Shown: positions 34,310 through 43,807 of the stretch, piece by piece
Numbering within the stretch: position 1 is the first letter of the stretch
Layout of the letters: the number at the start of each line of letters is the position of its first letter
Assembly (NCBI GenBank): GCA_018267385.1
Contig: JAFDYN010000003.1
Coordinates: 200,708-264,707, forward strand
Length of the DNA stretch: 64,000 nt
Direction: 5' to 3'
Origin: Bacteroidota bacterium
GTDB taxonomy: Bacteria > Bacteroidota > Bacteroidia > Chitinophagales > LD1
The notes under the pieces: generated by a model
Seen by the model: the letters and a program-made list of their open reading frames with translations, nothing else
Database searches by the model: none
Told to the model about the DNA's origin: nothing
Position numbers and translations under genes: made by a program

Positions 34310-35040
34310 GTATGAAGTACGCACTGGTGACAGGAGGATCGAGAGGGATAGGCCGCGCAGTGAGCATACGCCTCGCACAGATGGGCTACTACGTGATAGT
34401 GAATTTTCAACGCAATGAGGAGGAAGCTAATAAGACACTGGCCCTCATTCGTGAGCAGGGCTCGGATGGAGCGCTGATGAAGTTTGATGTAGGATCTAAG
34501 GAAGGGATACAATCTGTGCTCGGTGCTTGGGTAGAAGCCAATCCTGATAAGGTAATAGAAGTGCTGGTCAATAACGCCGGCATCCGCAAGGATAACCTCA
34601 TGCTGATGATGCCCGATGCAGACTGGGACTCAGTGTTGAAGACCAACCTCGATTCATTCTTCTACGTGACCAAAGCCCTCGTGCAAAATATGATGGCCAA
34701 GAGATTCGGTCGCATCGTGAATGTAGTATCACTCTCCGGTATCAAAGGCCTGCCCGGCCAGGTCAACTACTCTGCCTCCAAAGCAGGCGTGATAGGTGCT
34801 ACCAAAGCACTGGCACAGGAAGTAGGCAGGAGAGGAGTCACGGTGAACTGTGTAGCCCCCGGCTTTATCAAAACAGATATGACCGAGGCCATCGACCCTA
34901 CGCCATACCGCAATGTGATACCGATGCAGCGTTTCGGCGAAGCCGAAGAAGTGGCATCAGTCGTTGCATTCCTCGCATCTAAGGACGCCTCCTATGTCAC
35001 CGGCGAGGTGATACATGTGAATGGAGGCCTCTATACCTGA
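34306..35040 (+). CDS. fabG: 3-oxoacyl-ACP reductase (short-chain dehydrogenase)
   Basis: A 244-residue classical SDR. The cofactor loop is 'TGGSRGIGRAVS' (residues 9-20). 'LVNNAGIRKDNL' follows, then catalytic Ser in 'VVSLSGIKGLPGQVNYSASKAG' with the YxxxK pair (Tyr, Lys), and 'VTGEVIHVNGG' at the end. FabG-type enzymes reduce 3-oxoacyl-ACP with NADPH. Overlap by 4 bases with the ammonia-lyase gene places it in polyene chain building rather than general fatty-acid synthesis (inferred). It converges with the - strand pigment operon with only two bases between stop codons. Confidence 0.88.
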   Translation: MSMKYALVTGGSRGIGRAVSIRLAQMGYYVIVNFQRNEEEANKTLALIREQGSDGALMKFDVGSKEGIQSVLGAWVEANPDKVIEVLVNNAGIRKDNLMLMMPDADWDSVLKTNLDSFFYVTKALVQNMMAKRFGRIVNVVSLSGIKGLPGQVNYSASKAGVIGATKALAQEVGRRGVTVNCVAPGFIKTDMTEAIDPTPYRNVIPMQRFGEAEEVASVVAFLASKDASYVTGEVIHVNGGLYT

Positions 35041-35042
35041 TC

Positions 35043-36323
35043 TTATTTGAATACTACCGTGAGCGGCTTGCGGCTATTGGCCGGGCGCATCTCCTGTATC
35101 GTAGCGCTGGAGACAAAGCTTAGCAGCGGGATCACGCGTATGTGTGACTGTAGTGCAGCGCGGATCTTCTGCTCGGTAGCATCGTGGCTACCATTCTGGC
35201 AGATGTAGATCAGTATCTCATCTGTGTCTATGTCACTCTTGGATATCTGTATGACATAATCCTGTATCTCGCGCACAGTGCTGAGTGCGTCCTGTATGGC
35301 GGGCGGATAGATGGTCGTACCCTTGTATTTGATCATCTGGTTCTTGCGGCCAGAGAGTGGAGAGAGGCGCAGCGTGGTGCGGCCGCAGGCACACGGCTCA
35401 TCATAGTACGCGCAGATATCGCCCGTACGGTAGCGCAGCAGCGGCATGCCCTCTACACCGAGGCTGGTGATGGTCACTTCACCATATTGACCGGGGGGAA
35501 GTTGATTGCCTGCATCATCCAGTATCTCTACGATCAGCAGCTCCGGATGGTGGTGCCCGCCATGCCCTTCGCTACACTCTGTGAATGCCGTCTGCATCTC
35601 AGACGATGCATAGGTAGAGTAGAGCTTGATATTCCATTTGCTGCGTAGCCGTGAGGATAGTGCATTTTCTGCGAAGGCCTCATCACGTATGGATTCTCCG
35701 ATACAGACAGCACGCTGCACGGAGGTTTGATTGAGGTCTATGCCGTGGGCTTCTGCATACTCGGCGAGGCGCAGCAGGAAAGAGGGTACAGCCACTAAGG
35801 TCGTAGGCTTGAAGCGCAAGATATTCTCTATCTGCATCTGTGGCGGGCCCGGACCTACACGTACTGTAGAGGCGCCTAGTTTGTGGATGCCTGCATAGTA
35901 GGCCATGCCTGCCATGAAGTGCCTGTCCAGCGTCAGCATGAGCTGATAGACATCCCCGGCCTTGCCATCCGCACAGGCGAATGATATGGCTTCATTGTAA
36001 GCGAGTCTTTCGATATCCTTTGCCGTGAGCGCTATGACCACGGAGCCACCTGTGGTACCGGATGTGGTACAGTAGTCCGCCACCTGCGCACGAGCCACAC
36101 ACAGGAAGTCATCATTCCTCAGGCTAAACTCCTCCTTAGACGTAGTAGGTATCCGCTGCAGATCTTCGATGGACTTTATAGCAGAGATGTCTATCTCATA
36201 CTTCGCAAAAAGCTCTTTATAAAAAGGAGAGTGCCGTGACAAGTAGTGCAACGCCTCTTGCAGCTTCCCTTCCTGGTAAGCTTTGATCTCCGGTAGCCGT
36301 TTTGTCTCTATCTCAGGTTGCAC
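35043..36323 (-). CDS. Adenylate-forming ligase of the phenylacetate-CoA ligase type
   Basis: A 426-residue AMP-binding enzyme. The P-loop is 'YCTTSGTTGGSVVIALTAKD' (about 97-116). 'YSTYASSEMQTAFTECSEGH' (about 235-254) is the acyl-substrate and adenine-binding A5 region. 'GQYGEVTITSLGVEGMPLLRYRTGD' includes the ribose-binding Asp, followed by a Cys-rich turn 'CACGRTTLRL' typical of PaaK-like ligases. It activates an aryl or fatty acid to AMP and then to CoA or ACP. In pigment clusters this would load the cinnamate starter produced by the lyase (inferred). It is the last gene of the - strand pigment operon, 53 bases after acpS. Confidence 0.85.
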   Translation of the reverse strand: MQPEIETKRLPEIKAYQEGKLQEALHYLSRHSPFYKELFAKYEIDISAIKSIEDLQRIPTTSKEEFSLRNDDFLCVARAQVADYCTTSGTTGGSVVIALTAKDIERLAYNEAISFACADGKAGDVYQLMLTLDRHFMAGMAYYAGIHKLGASTVRVGPGPPQMQIENILRFKPTTLVAVPSFLLRLAEYAEAHGIDLNQTSVQRAVCIGESIRDEAFAENALSSRLRSKWNIKLYSTYASSEMQTAFTECSEGHGGHHHPELLIVEILDDAGNQLPPGQYGEVTITSLGVEGMPLLRYRTGDICAYYDEPCACGRTTLRLSPLSGRKNQMIKYKGTTIYPPAIQDALSTVREIQDYVIQISKSDIDTDEILIYICQNGSHDATEQKIRAALQSHIRVIPLLSFVSSATIQEMRPANSRKPLTVVFK

Positions 36324-36376
36324 TATACTCTATTCTGTATTTCTTGACTCTTGTCTCTTGTCTCTTGGTTCTAAAC

Positions 36377-36748
36377 CTATTGTCTCTCTATGATCACATA
36401 TGCCACTGCCTGTGTCTTGATATGTGAGAGCGATACATGCACATGCGTTGCTCCCTTCTGTTCAAATACTTCGAGCGCCTTGCCGCTCAGGAAGATGCTC
36501 GGCTTGCCTAGTTCATCATTCAGTATCTCTACCTCTGTGATGCCCATGCCCTCACGCCAGCCGGTTCCCATCGCTTTGAAGAATGCCTCCTTGGCAGCAA
36601 AGCGTGCCGCATAGCTTTCACTCTTCTTCTGCGAGTCGCAGTAGCTGATCTCACGCTCTGAGAAGACCTTCTTTTTGAAAGCCTCCTTCTCTATAGCCCG
36701 AGCCACGCGCTCTACCTCTATGATGTCTGTACCTATGCCGATGATCAT
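36377..36748 (-). CDS. acpS: Holo-ACP synthase (4'-phosphopantetheinyl transferase)
   Basis: A 123-residue AcpS-type transferase attaching phosphopantetheine from CoA to acyl carrier proteins. The Mg-binding motif 'GIGTDIIEVERV' (residues 4-15) and 'YAARFAAKEAFFKAMGTGW' (about 46-64) are intact, and 'VHVSLSHIKTQAVAYVI' closes the fold. It overlaps the upstream C45 hydrolase gene by 4 bases, so it is embedded in the pigment operon. It could serve the pigment ACPs, which are not encoded here, or be the only cellular AcpS. Confidence 0.93.
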   Translation of the reverse strand: MIIGIGTDIIEVERVARAIEKEAFKKKVFSEREISYCDSQKKSESYAARFAAKEAFFKAMGTGWREGMGITEVEILNDELGKPSIFLSGKALEVFEQKGATHVHVSLSHIKTQAVAYVIIERQ

Positions 36749-38424
36749 TTCTTCTCTTCGTTTTCCTTGATCAGTTTGCGGATCTTGTAGACCTCGTTGC
36801 TGTCATTGATCTCATGTGCCAGCGCCTGCTCGTAAAACACATTTGACTCCGTGCCCTTGCCTTCGTGCCTTTTCAGCTCACCGGCCCAGTAGTAGGCCTC
36901 CCAGCTATTGGGATTGGCGCGGAGTATCTGAGCGGCGGCATTATTATCATCTTTCTTGCGATCCTTTAGTATCTCCTTGATGTCCTCCTTCGCCTTCTTG
37001 AATGCTACAAAACGCTGCCAGCCATCAGTGAGCAGGAAGGAGTCAGCGGGGATGGTCAGGCTTTCTTCGCGTATCTCTTTATTGCTCGCGTACGTGGGCG
37101 CTTCGCTGAAAACCTTATTCAGGTCATAGCACTCATAGGCGCCCAGCTGGAATGGCTGTGTGGACACCCACATCAGGCCTTTCTCCGGCTCGAATATCAC
37201 CGAGTGGTGGCTGATCAGCTGATTCACCGCCTTCTCATTGGCCAGGCCGATATCCTTGCCGCCCTTGCCGTGCTGATCGCGCAGGATCTTTGCCACAGAT
37301 TTATAGTCCAGTCTGGGATTCTCTTTCAGCAGTTCCTGCAAACGCTCGTAGCGATACTCAGACGCACTGGTGCGGATGTTGTCCACGTTGTTTGGGTCGG
37401 TCTTGAAGGAGTCGCTCTGATAGTGATTGGTGCAAAGCTGTATGTGCTGCGACGCGCGCAGGAGAGAGGTCTTTTTGGTAGACTTCTCTATCAGCGCTGT
37501 CTGGTGGTCTGCCGCAGAGCCTATCAGCAGGCTCTCTGACACAAAGGTCTTGCGCTTCTTTGCGATAGCGTAGGCCTCATCTATATTGCCCGCATGCTGT
37601 AGTATCTCGCGCGCCAGTATCGAGATAGGCGTGGCAGAGGCGGTAGGCATGTCAGACTTTGCAGCATTGATGGTCACGGTCAGGCCCTTGTCATTCATGC
37701 CGGAGACACAGCCCATCATACCCGCCCAGGTGATCATCGCGAACTTATGCCCATCCGTAGGCTTGCAAAAGAACACGATCTTATTCTCAGCAAACTTATC
37801 ACCGGCATAGAAATCAAAATTGCGCCCTATCAGTAGTAAGGAGTCCTCAGTGTACTCATCCCAGGCTCCAAAGGAGGTGCAGCCCACCAGCGCCAGGCTC
37901 TGCATAGCATGGCCGATATCATGAGCGGCGTGATAGTTTAGCAGACGCTCATATGGTGGGCTCACGAAGTCAAAATCATGCGACGCCGTCAGCGACTCGC
38001 CATAGATCTCGTCGCGGTATTCATCAGGCAGGTTGTGTACCAGGTTGCGGTTGAAGATGCGCGTGAGGTAGCCGAGCAGGTGCAGGTACTTATTATTCGG
38101 CACGAGCTTATGTATCTGCTCTACGAAGGCTGCCTCCTGATCGTAAGACAACTCTTGTGTCAGTTTCCCCGCTATCACACCGCGGTCAAACGGCGCGCCC
38201 TCTACATATTCTTCCCACAGGCCACTGTCGCTTTTGCGCAGCCAGTTATTGCCTATCTTGTAGAAGTTGTCGCCTACTTTCTGACGCTGTAGATCCAGGA
38301 CGTGCTTGTCTGTTATCTGTGGCTCATCTGGTGCGATGCCCCACTTCACATAGATGAAAAAGCCGAGCGCCAGTACTGACAGCACGAGAAAGATGTATCC
38401 GAGTATTTTAAGCAGACGCTTCAT
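36745..38424 (-). CDS. C45-family autoproteolytic acyltransferase/hydrolase
   Basis: A 559-residue Ntn-hydrolase. An N-terminal transmembrane anchor spans residues 4-26. A helical propeptide ends at 'ALVGCTSFGAWDEY', where Cys182 would become the N-terminal nucleophile after self-cleavage, as in acyl-CoA:6-aminopenicillanate acyltransferase. 'GRNFDFYAG' and 'MITWAGMMGCVSGMNDKGL' are the next conserved blocks of the family. The C-terminal tail (about 490-559) looks TPR-like ('ILRANPNSWEAYYWAGELKR'). In this setting it may form or hydrolyse the ester or amide linking the polyene to its lipid partner (inferred). It overlaps the oxidoreductase gene by 17 bases. Confidence 0.82.
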   Translation of the reverse strand: MKRLLKILGYIFLVLSVLALGFFIYVKWGIAPDEPQITDKHVLDLQRQKVGDNFYKIGNNWLRKSDSGLWEEYVEGAPFDRGVIAGKLTQELSYDQEAAFVEQIHKLVPNNKYLHLLGYLTRIFNRNLVHNLPDEYRDEIYGESLTASHDFDFVSPPYERLLNYHAAHDIGHAMQSLALVGCTSFGAWDEYTEDSLLLIGRNFDFYAGDKFAENKIVFFCKPTDGHKFAMITWAGMMGCVSGMNDKGLTVTINAAKSDMPTASATPISILAREILQHAGNIDEAYAIAKKRKTFVSESLLIGSAADHQTALIEKSTKKTSLLRASQHIQLCTNHYQSDSFKTDPNNVDNIRTSASEYRYERLQELLKENPRLDYKSVAKILRDQHGKGGKDIGLANEKAVNQLISHHSVIFEPEKGLMWVSTQPFQLGAYECYDLNKVFSEAPTYASNKEIREESLTIPADSFLLTDGWQRFVAFKKAKEDIKEILKDRKKDDNNAAAQILRANPNSWEAYYWAGELKRHEGKGTESNVFYEQALAHEINDSNEVYKIRKLIKENEEKK

Positions 38425-39937
38425 TTGCCTGTTTGATCTTTGTGATGAGGTAGTCCCTGCCGAGGATGGAGGAGCAGGTGACCAGCGCCGTGAGCGCTAC
38501 CCCCAATACGCCATGCAATTTAATGTTTTGCCCCGTCATATACAGGTTGGGGATTTTGGTATTGGGCGAGATGATGGTGCGCAGCGGATCGTGGTAGTCT
38601 TTGGCTACGCCATAGATAGAGCCGCCCGGAGAGGCTGTATAGTCGCGCCAGGTCAGCGGTGTAGAGGCCGACCAGCTTTCTATATTTTTAACTAAGTCCG
38701 GAAACCGCTCCGCCACTCTGGCTAGCAGTTTCTCGCCTTTCTCCTTTTTGAATGCCTCATAGTCTGCACCGCGGCTCACCTCATGTAGCGTGGTGTGCTC
38801 TGTATCTGCCCACTGCGTCACCTCGCTCCACTCCATATAGGTCATGATGGATAGCGCCTCCAGATGTGCGCCATCATGACGCGGCACCGCCTCAAAGAGT
38901 CCGTATGTACGCGGCCACCGCTCGTCAGACTGCGTGGTGTCCCACACCTGATCATCGGCAAAGTAGTAGTAGTTCTTATTCTGATATGGGTACGTATCCG
39001 GCTTCATCACCGCATTAAGTACAAAAGCGCTGACTGAGTTGGGCAGGTGTTTGATGCGCTCTTTGTATACTGGCCGTAGGGTATTGCCATCTACCATGTC
39101 CAGCGTCACAGCAGGATGCACATTGGAGATGAAGCGCTCTGCGTATATTTTATCGCCATCCTTTGTCACTGCATAGATCGCTTGTGCATTTTCCTGATGG
39201 ATGGCTGTGATCTCTGTCTTTGTATGTATCTCGCCTCCGCGCGCCTTGATCTCGCGCGCCAGTAGCTTGGCTATCTGGTCGCCACCTTTGGTGCAGCGCC
39301 AGCTACTCTCTATGTAGTGATTGATGATGAGGGCGTGTGTATACCACGGCGTCCGCCCGCTCACACCTGCGTAGAGCATATTAGAGCCCGCTAATACTGC
39401 CCTGAGTTTTATGTCCGTAGTGAGTGATGCGATCACCTCCTCCGCACTGAGCGCCAGCAGCTCCATATCATCATACTGCTCCTCCGGAGAAATCTTGTAC
39501 AATGTAAAAGCATCACAAGCTTTTAATACTGACGCCTTATAGTTATGCAGAGCTTCTTTCTCCTCAGGGAATAGTGCTGTCATCTTTTCTATAAAATGAT
39601 CCCAACCCATACCATGCGGATACACCTGCTCATCACCGGCGAAGATGATATTATCAAAGCCATCTGCATCGAGCCGTGTCAGCTCCAGGCGGTCCATCAG
39701 GCCGAGGTAGTGGAATATCTGATAGAGGTTTTGCCCCTGGTCCAGCCCGCCTATGTAGTGGATGCCGGTGTCATGCGTCTGCCCGCCCTCACGGAATGTC
39801 TGTAGTGCGCCGCCTATCTGTTCGTTCTTCTCCAGTATGCAGACGCGCTGGCCTTCCTTGGCCAGTATGGCGCCGCAGAGAAGGCCACCGAGGCCGGAGC
39901 CGATGATCGCTACATCATATTTATCCGCATAGCTCAT
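38408..39937 (-). CDS. CrtI/RetSat-like FAD-dependent oxidoreductase
   Basis: A 509-residue flavoprotein. The N-terminal dinucleotide-binding fold is 'DVAIIGSGLGGLLCGAILAK' (8-27), followed by the acidic ribose-binding residue in 'VCILEKNEQIGGALQTF'. 'GIHYIGGLDQG', 'KGGDQIAKLLAREIKARGGE' and the C-terminal 'IPNLYMTGQNIKLHGVLGVA' are typical of phytoene-desaturase or retinol-saturase-like enzymes. It probably alters double bonds of the polyene chain, but the reaction is inferred from family and context. It starts 4 bases inside the MMPL fusion gene and overlaps the C45 gene, so translation is coupled. Confidence 0.87.
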   Translation of the reverse strand: MSYADKYDVAIIGSGLGGLLCGAILAKEGQRVCILEKNEQIGGALQTFREGGQTHDTGIHYIGGLDQGQNLYQIFHYLGLMDRLELTRLDADGFDNIIFAGDEQVYPHGMGWDHFIEKMTALFPEEKEALHNYKASVLKACDAFTLYKISPEEQYDDMELLALSAEEVIASLTTDIKLRAVLAGSNMLYAGVSGRTPWYTHALIINHYIESSWRCTKGGDQIAKLLAREIKARGGEIHTKTEITAIHQENAQAIYAVTKDGDKIYAERFISNVHPAVTLDMVDGNTLRPVYKERIKHLPNSVSAFVLNAVMKPDTYPYQNKNYYYFADDQVWDTTQSDERWPRTYGLFEAVPRHDGAHLEALSIMTYMEWSEVTQWADTEHTTLHEVSRGADYEAFKKEKGEKLLARVAERFPDLVKNIESWSASTPLTWRDYTASPGGSIYGVAKDYHDPLRTIISPNTKIPNLYMTGQNIKLHGVLGVALTALVTCSSILGRDYLITKIKQANEASA

Positions 39938-42900
39938 GGTGTACGATGGCGGATGGCAAAGATGGTATTGCTGGAATATTCGGCCCCTTGCGCGATGCTA
40001 AACTCCATGCCATACTTCTCTGCGATAGACTTTATCTTCTCGGCAGATGTGAAGAATAGATCCTGGTGTGTCATTTGATTGAAGCCAAAATTGGTAGAGA
40101 AGAACTCGGACAGCCAGGTCAGTTTCTGCTGGTGTACGCGGTCTGTATCTGCCTCTTTGATCAGGATGATGCCGCCCGCATTGAGCCTGTCTATACAGCG
40201 CTTGATCAGCAGCTCCTGCTCGTCATAGTGCAGGTAGTGCAGTACATCAGTGATCGTATACGCATCATGCGCACCAAACTCATACGTGAGCACGCTCTGC
40301 GCTATGAAGTTGATGCGCTCATCGCGGGAGAAGCAATTATTCGCGATCTCGATCTTCGTCTCATCGAGATCTATACCCGTCACCACGCGCTCGCGACCGA
40401 GGAAGTGCAGCATGTACGATGCCTGCCCGTAGCCGCAGCCGATGTCGAGTATATTTGCATCCTTTGCTATCAGATCGTTGTAGAGCGTGTAGTGATTCTC
40501 CAGGTTCAGCTTAAAGCGGATATACCACTCCAGCACCGGCCCCTTATACACATAGTTCATGCGCAGCTTCTTGCTAAAGTAGAGTGGCGTTTCTATCTCT
40601 GCCCGTAGCTTCTCATATTCTTCTTTGAAGTAGCGCGATATCTTCTTAGTCCGCTCCGCATAGCTTACTCCGAAAGTCGTATCCATATTGGATATACGCG
40701 GGAGGTATTTGATATGGATAGCGCCCTTATTGACCATAAAGTCGCCTTTGCGCACTGTGTCGCCTACGCCATGTAATAGAAGCGGGACTACATCCAGATT
40801 CAAAGCCTCTGCAAGGAAGAAGGCTCCCTTGTGAAAGCGTTTGATCGTGCCATCTATAGAGCGGGTACCCTCCGGGAAAACCACAATGGAGTATCCATCG
40901 GCTACCTTATCGCGCAGCTTTTGCAGTGCCACCTCATCCGTGCCATCTGCCGTAGGGTAGTAGTCTGCGAGTTGTATGACCCGGCCAAAGATAGGGGAGT
41001 GGTACGTCCACTCATTCGTGAGCAGGATGATCTTCGGGTTTTGCATCACCGTGATGAGGATATCCAGGAAGGAAGTGTGGTTGGCAATGATGATGGCAGG
41101 CTTGCTAAAGTCCATCAGCTCTTTATTGATGTGCACCTTTTTGACGTGCATAGGAATGTAAGTGAGGGATTTCATATACTGGCAGATCAGCCAGTGAAAC
41201 CAATACTTACGCGTCTTGATGCCAGGGAATGGGAGTACTTTGACCAGTATAAAACCGATCAGCGTCATCAATATAGAGGCTACGAAGAAATACGTGTACT
41301 CGATGAATGTGATAATGAAATAGAACATGGTGTACGGCACCAGGCCTTTCTCTTTGCGATGTTGTATGTAGTAGTTATAGATAAACGGCTGTAGCACCTG
41401 CCCGATCAGCAGCACGCAGAGGATGCCGATGATAGACACGACGGCGATAGACCGCAGCGCCGGGTGCTGTGCGAATATCAGTGCCCCGAGGCCGATGATA
41501 GTGGTCACAGCGCCGAGGAAGATCGAGACTTTGTGAGAGGATAGCGTGTCGCGTCCTGTGCGGTATTTCTCCGTGAGGCCGTCTGTGATAAAGATGGCAA
41601 AGTCATCTCCGAGGCCAAAGATGAATGTCGAGATGATGATATTGATGATATTAAACTGGATGCCCAGCAGCCCCATGATGCCCAGTATCCAGATCCAGGT
41701 GATGAGCATAGGCAGGAAGGTGATGATCGTGAGCTCTATGCGCCCGTAGCTGATCAGCAGCGCAAAGAACACCAGCAGCGAGGTGTACATCAGGATGTCA
41801 TTGAAGTCTCCGTAGATGATATCTATGAAGCGGTGTGTCACAGTCTCTTTGTCCAGTATTACCGTATTGGGATCATGCTCCAGGTCAGCGTAGAGCGCAG
41901 CGCGGTCACTGCGTTTCACATTGATAGAGGAGATCACGGCTTTTGTATCCGGGCCATCTATCACCAGCTCGCTGCCTATCATATCCAGCAGGGCGCGGTA
42001 GCCCTCCATGCCTGCCGGCTCGTATTTCTTGTTGAGCGTTTCCGCGAAGCGGTCAAATGCCTGTGGACGGAATTTGTATACTTCTCCTTCCTTGCGCAGT
42101 GAGGCCAGCAGTGCAGCCTTTTTATTTGCCGTCCAGAACAGCTCCCAGCGCGCGATGCGCTCATGCTGCTGCTCCTCTGAGAGTACGATATCACTCAGCG
42201 CAGAGTACTTTTTGATCAGGCCTTTCTGCTGCTCTACGCGTAGGGTGGCAGAGAGATGGCTGCTGTTTTGCAGCGCTTCGTCTATCGTCTTGCCGGTAGA
42301 AGCCAGGTAGACGGTTTTGATCGAGTCGCCTTGCAGGGCGTTGATCTGCTGCTCGGCGGCTTTGAGTTCGTCGGTCTGGTAGCTGAGCGCGGTCATGTCA
42401 CTCATGAAGCTGACCTTGCCCATTTGCGTAGCAAAGAAGATGGTCAGTATCACGATTAGTGCTACAAGTATATTCTGATGCTTGAACTCTGAGGTGATGA
42501 GCCTGTCCAGCCAGTTGCGCTCATGTTCGGCTTCCGCTTTCTCTTTGGGTAGGAAGTGTGGCAGGAAGACCAGCGTAAAGAAGGCTGCCCCTGTCAGGCT
42601 CAACCCGGCAAAGAGGCCAAAATCATTCAGAATAGGTGACTTCACCAGCATGAGGCTGAAGAAGGAACCCACGGTAGTGAAGCTCCCCAGCGTCATAGGC
42701 AGTACCAGATCGCTGATCGTTTCCTCTATAGAGCCGCTGTGCTTGTAGTGGCCAAAGAAGTGCAGTGAATAGTTGATCGCTATACCCAGTACGATAGAGC
42801 CGGCTGCCAGTGCGATATTAGAGATACTCCCACGTGTGAGGCTGATGATCACGATGGCAAACAAGGCCCCAAAAGCCACCGGCAGCATCATGATAAATGG

Positions 42901-43779
42901 CACGCGTTTGCGTCGGAAAAAGAACCAGAGGAAAAGCAGCAAACCTACGAGTGTGATGGTCAGCGTCACGATCGTGTCCTGCTTCATCTGCCTGGCATTG
43001 CCCACAGCTACTGCGGTGCCGCCGTAGCAATAGGCTTTGATATTCTTGTGCGAAGCCTCATAGCTTTTCAGCGTGCTGTCTATGCCGCTCACCAGCACGG
43101 AGTTCTTGGCAGTCTCGTTAGCCGGATTGGATGGCGCGATGAAGAGGAGTGCACTCTTGTGATCCTTGGTCAGGATGTAGCCGTCGTAGAGGTCAAAGTC
43201 ACTGTTGAGCTGCAGGTTGTTCAGTTTACGCAGCGCCATCGTGTTGATGCCTATCGGGTCGTCTGCTATCAGGCGCTTCATCACGAGGCCGGTGGCAGAG
43301 GTCAGTACCTTGTAGTCCTGCTCCAGTTTCTTTTTGACCTGCTCCGCGGTGAGCATGCTATCTATGTGCTGGTAGTCCTCGTCTGTCAGGTAGAGCGGCA
43401 GGTGGTCGTGCACATCGGTGTAGAGCGTAAGCGCCGCGTCGTCTTCTACTTTACCACGAATATCGGAGATGTAGGAGCTATATTTTGCGCGGAGCGCAGA
43501 GTCGAGTGTGCCGGCGTAGGCGGTGAGGTCGTCAGGTGTGGCGGCGCTATCGGTCAGGTTGATCCGCACCACCAGCTTGTCTGCAAAGCGCGAGTGCTTG
43601 AATATCTTATTGATCTGCTCTACCTGTTTGCCATTTGGCAGGGCGCGGCTGATATCTTCCTCTATATGGATGCGCATAGCCAGCGCGATCATCGCACCAA
43701 ACAGCACCGCGGTCAGGCTGTAAAAGAATAGCCTCCGCCGCTCAAAAAAGTAATATAAACCGATCAGGATCTTAGTCAT
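39934..43779 (-). CDS. MMPL exporter fused to acyltransferase and methyltransferase
   Basis: A 1281-residue three-part protein. Residues about 1-850 form an RND/MMPL transporter with two transmembrane halves and large extracytoplasmic loops; 'GSIVLGIAINYSLHFFGHY' and 'FGLGDDFAIFITDG' are the proton-relay helices. Residues about 875-1060 form a lysophospholipid-type acyltransferase with 'IANHTSFLDILIT' (HX4D, near 897) and 'FPEGTRSIDG' (near 967). Residues about 1085-1281 form a class I SAM methyltransferase ('ILDIGCGYGQASYML', near 1110). Fusion couples acylation and methylation of the aryl polyene to its export or outer-membrane delivery (inferred; the separate activities are known in aryl-polyene clusters). 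No frameshift is seen across the joins. Confidence 0.92.
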   Translation of the reverse strand: MTKILIGLYYFFERRRLFFYSLTAVLFGAMIALAMRIHIEEDISRALPNGKQVEQINKIFKHSRFADKLVVRINLTDSAATPDDLTAYAGTLDSALRAKYSSYISDIRGKVEDDAALTLYTDVHDHLPLYLTDEDYQHIDSMLTAEQVKKKLEQDYKVLTSATGLVMKRLIADDPIGINTMALRKLNNLQLNSDFDLYDGYILTKDHKSALLFIAPSNPANETAKNSVLVSGIDSTLKSYEASHKNIKAYCYGGTAVAVGNARQMKQDTIVTLTITLVGLLLFLWFFFRRKRVPFIMMLPVAFGALFAIVIISLTRGSISNIALAAGSIVLGIAINYSLHFFGHYKHSGSIEETISDLVLPMTLGSFTTVGSFFSLMLVKSPILNDFGLFAGLSLTGAAFFTLVFLPHFLPKEKAEAEHERNWLDRLITSEFKHQNILVALIVILTIFFATQMGKVSFMSDMTALSYQTDELKAAEQQINALQGDSIKTVYLASTGKTIDEALQNSSHLSATLRVEQQKGLIKKYSALSDIVLSEEQQHERIARWELFWTANKKAALLASLRKEGEVYKFRPQAFDRFAETLNKKYEPAGMEGYRALLDMIGSELVIDGPDTKAVISSINVKRSDRAALYADLEHDPNTVILDKETVTHRFIDIIYGDFNDILMYTSLLVFFALLISYGRIELTIITFLPMLITWIWILGIMGLLGIQFNIINIIISTFIFGLGDDFAIFITDGLTEKYRTGRDTLSSHKVSIFLGAVTTIIGLGALIFAQHPALRSIAVVSIIGILCVLLIGQVLQPFIYNYYIQHRKEKGLVPYTMFYFIITFIEYTYFFVASILMTLIGFILVKVLPFPGIKTRKYWFHWLICQYMKSLTYIPMHVKKVHINKELMDFSKPAIIIANHTSFLDILITVMQNPKIILLTNEWTYHSPIFGRVIQLADYYPTADGTDEVALQKLRDKVADGYSIVVFPEGTRSIDGTIKRFHKGAFFLAEALNLDVVPLLLHGVGDTVRKGDFMVNKGAIHIKYLPRISNMDTTFGVSYAERTKKISRYFKEEYEKLRAEIETPLYFSKKLRMNYVYKGPVLEWYIRFKLNLENHYTLYNDLIAKDANILDIGCGYGQASYMLHFLGRERVVTGIDLDETKIEIANNCFSRDERINFIAQSVLTYEFGAHDAYTITDVLHYLHYDEQELLIKRCIDRLNAGGIILIKEADTDRVHQQKLTWLSEFFSTNFGFNQMTHQDLFFTSAEKIKSIAEKYGMEFSIAQGAEYSSNTIFAIRHRTP

Positions 43780-43807
43780 ATGCTGGTCTCAGGTTCCCCT
43801 GCGAAAG

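Noticed and set aside
36377-36748. Considered as proof that ACP genes are inside the cluster
   Set aside because: AcpS can serve any carrier protein; no ACP with a DSL serine motif was found in the cluster.
43048-43731. 227-codon open frame on the + strand
   Set aside because: It is antisense to the first extracytoplasmic loop of the MMPL fusion, whose frame is continuous and conserved.
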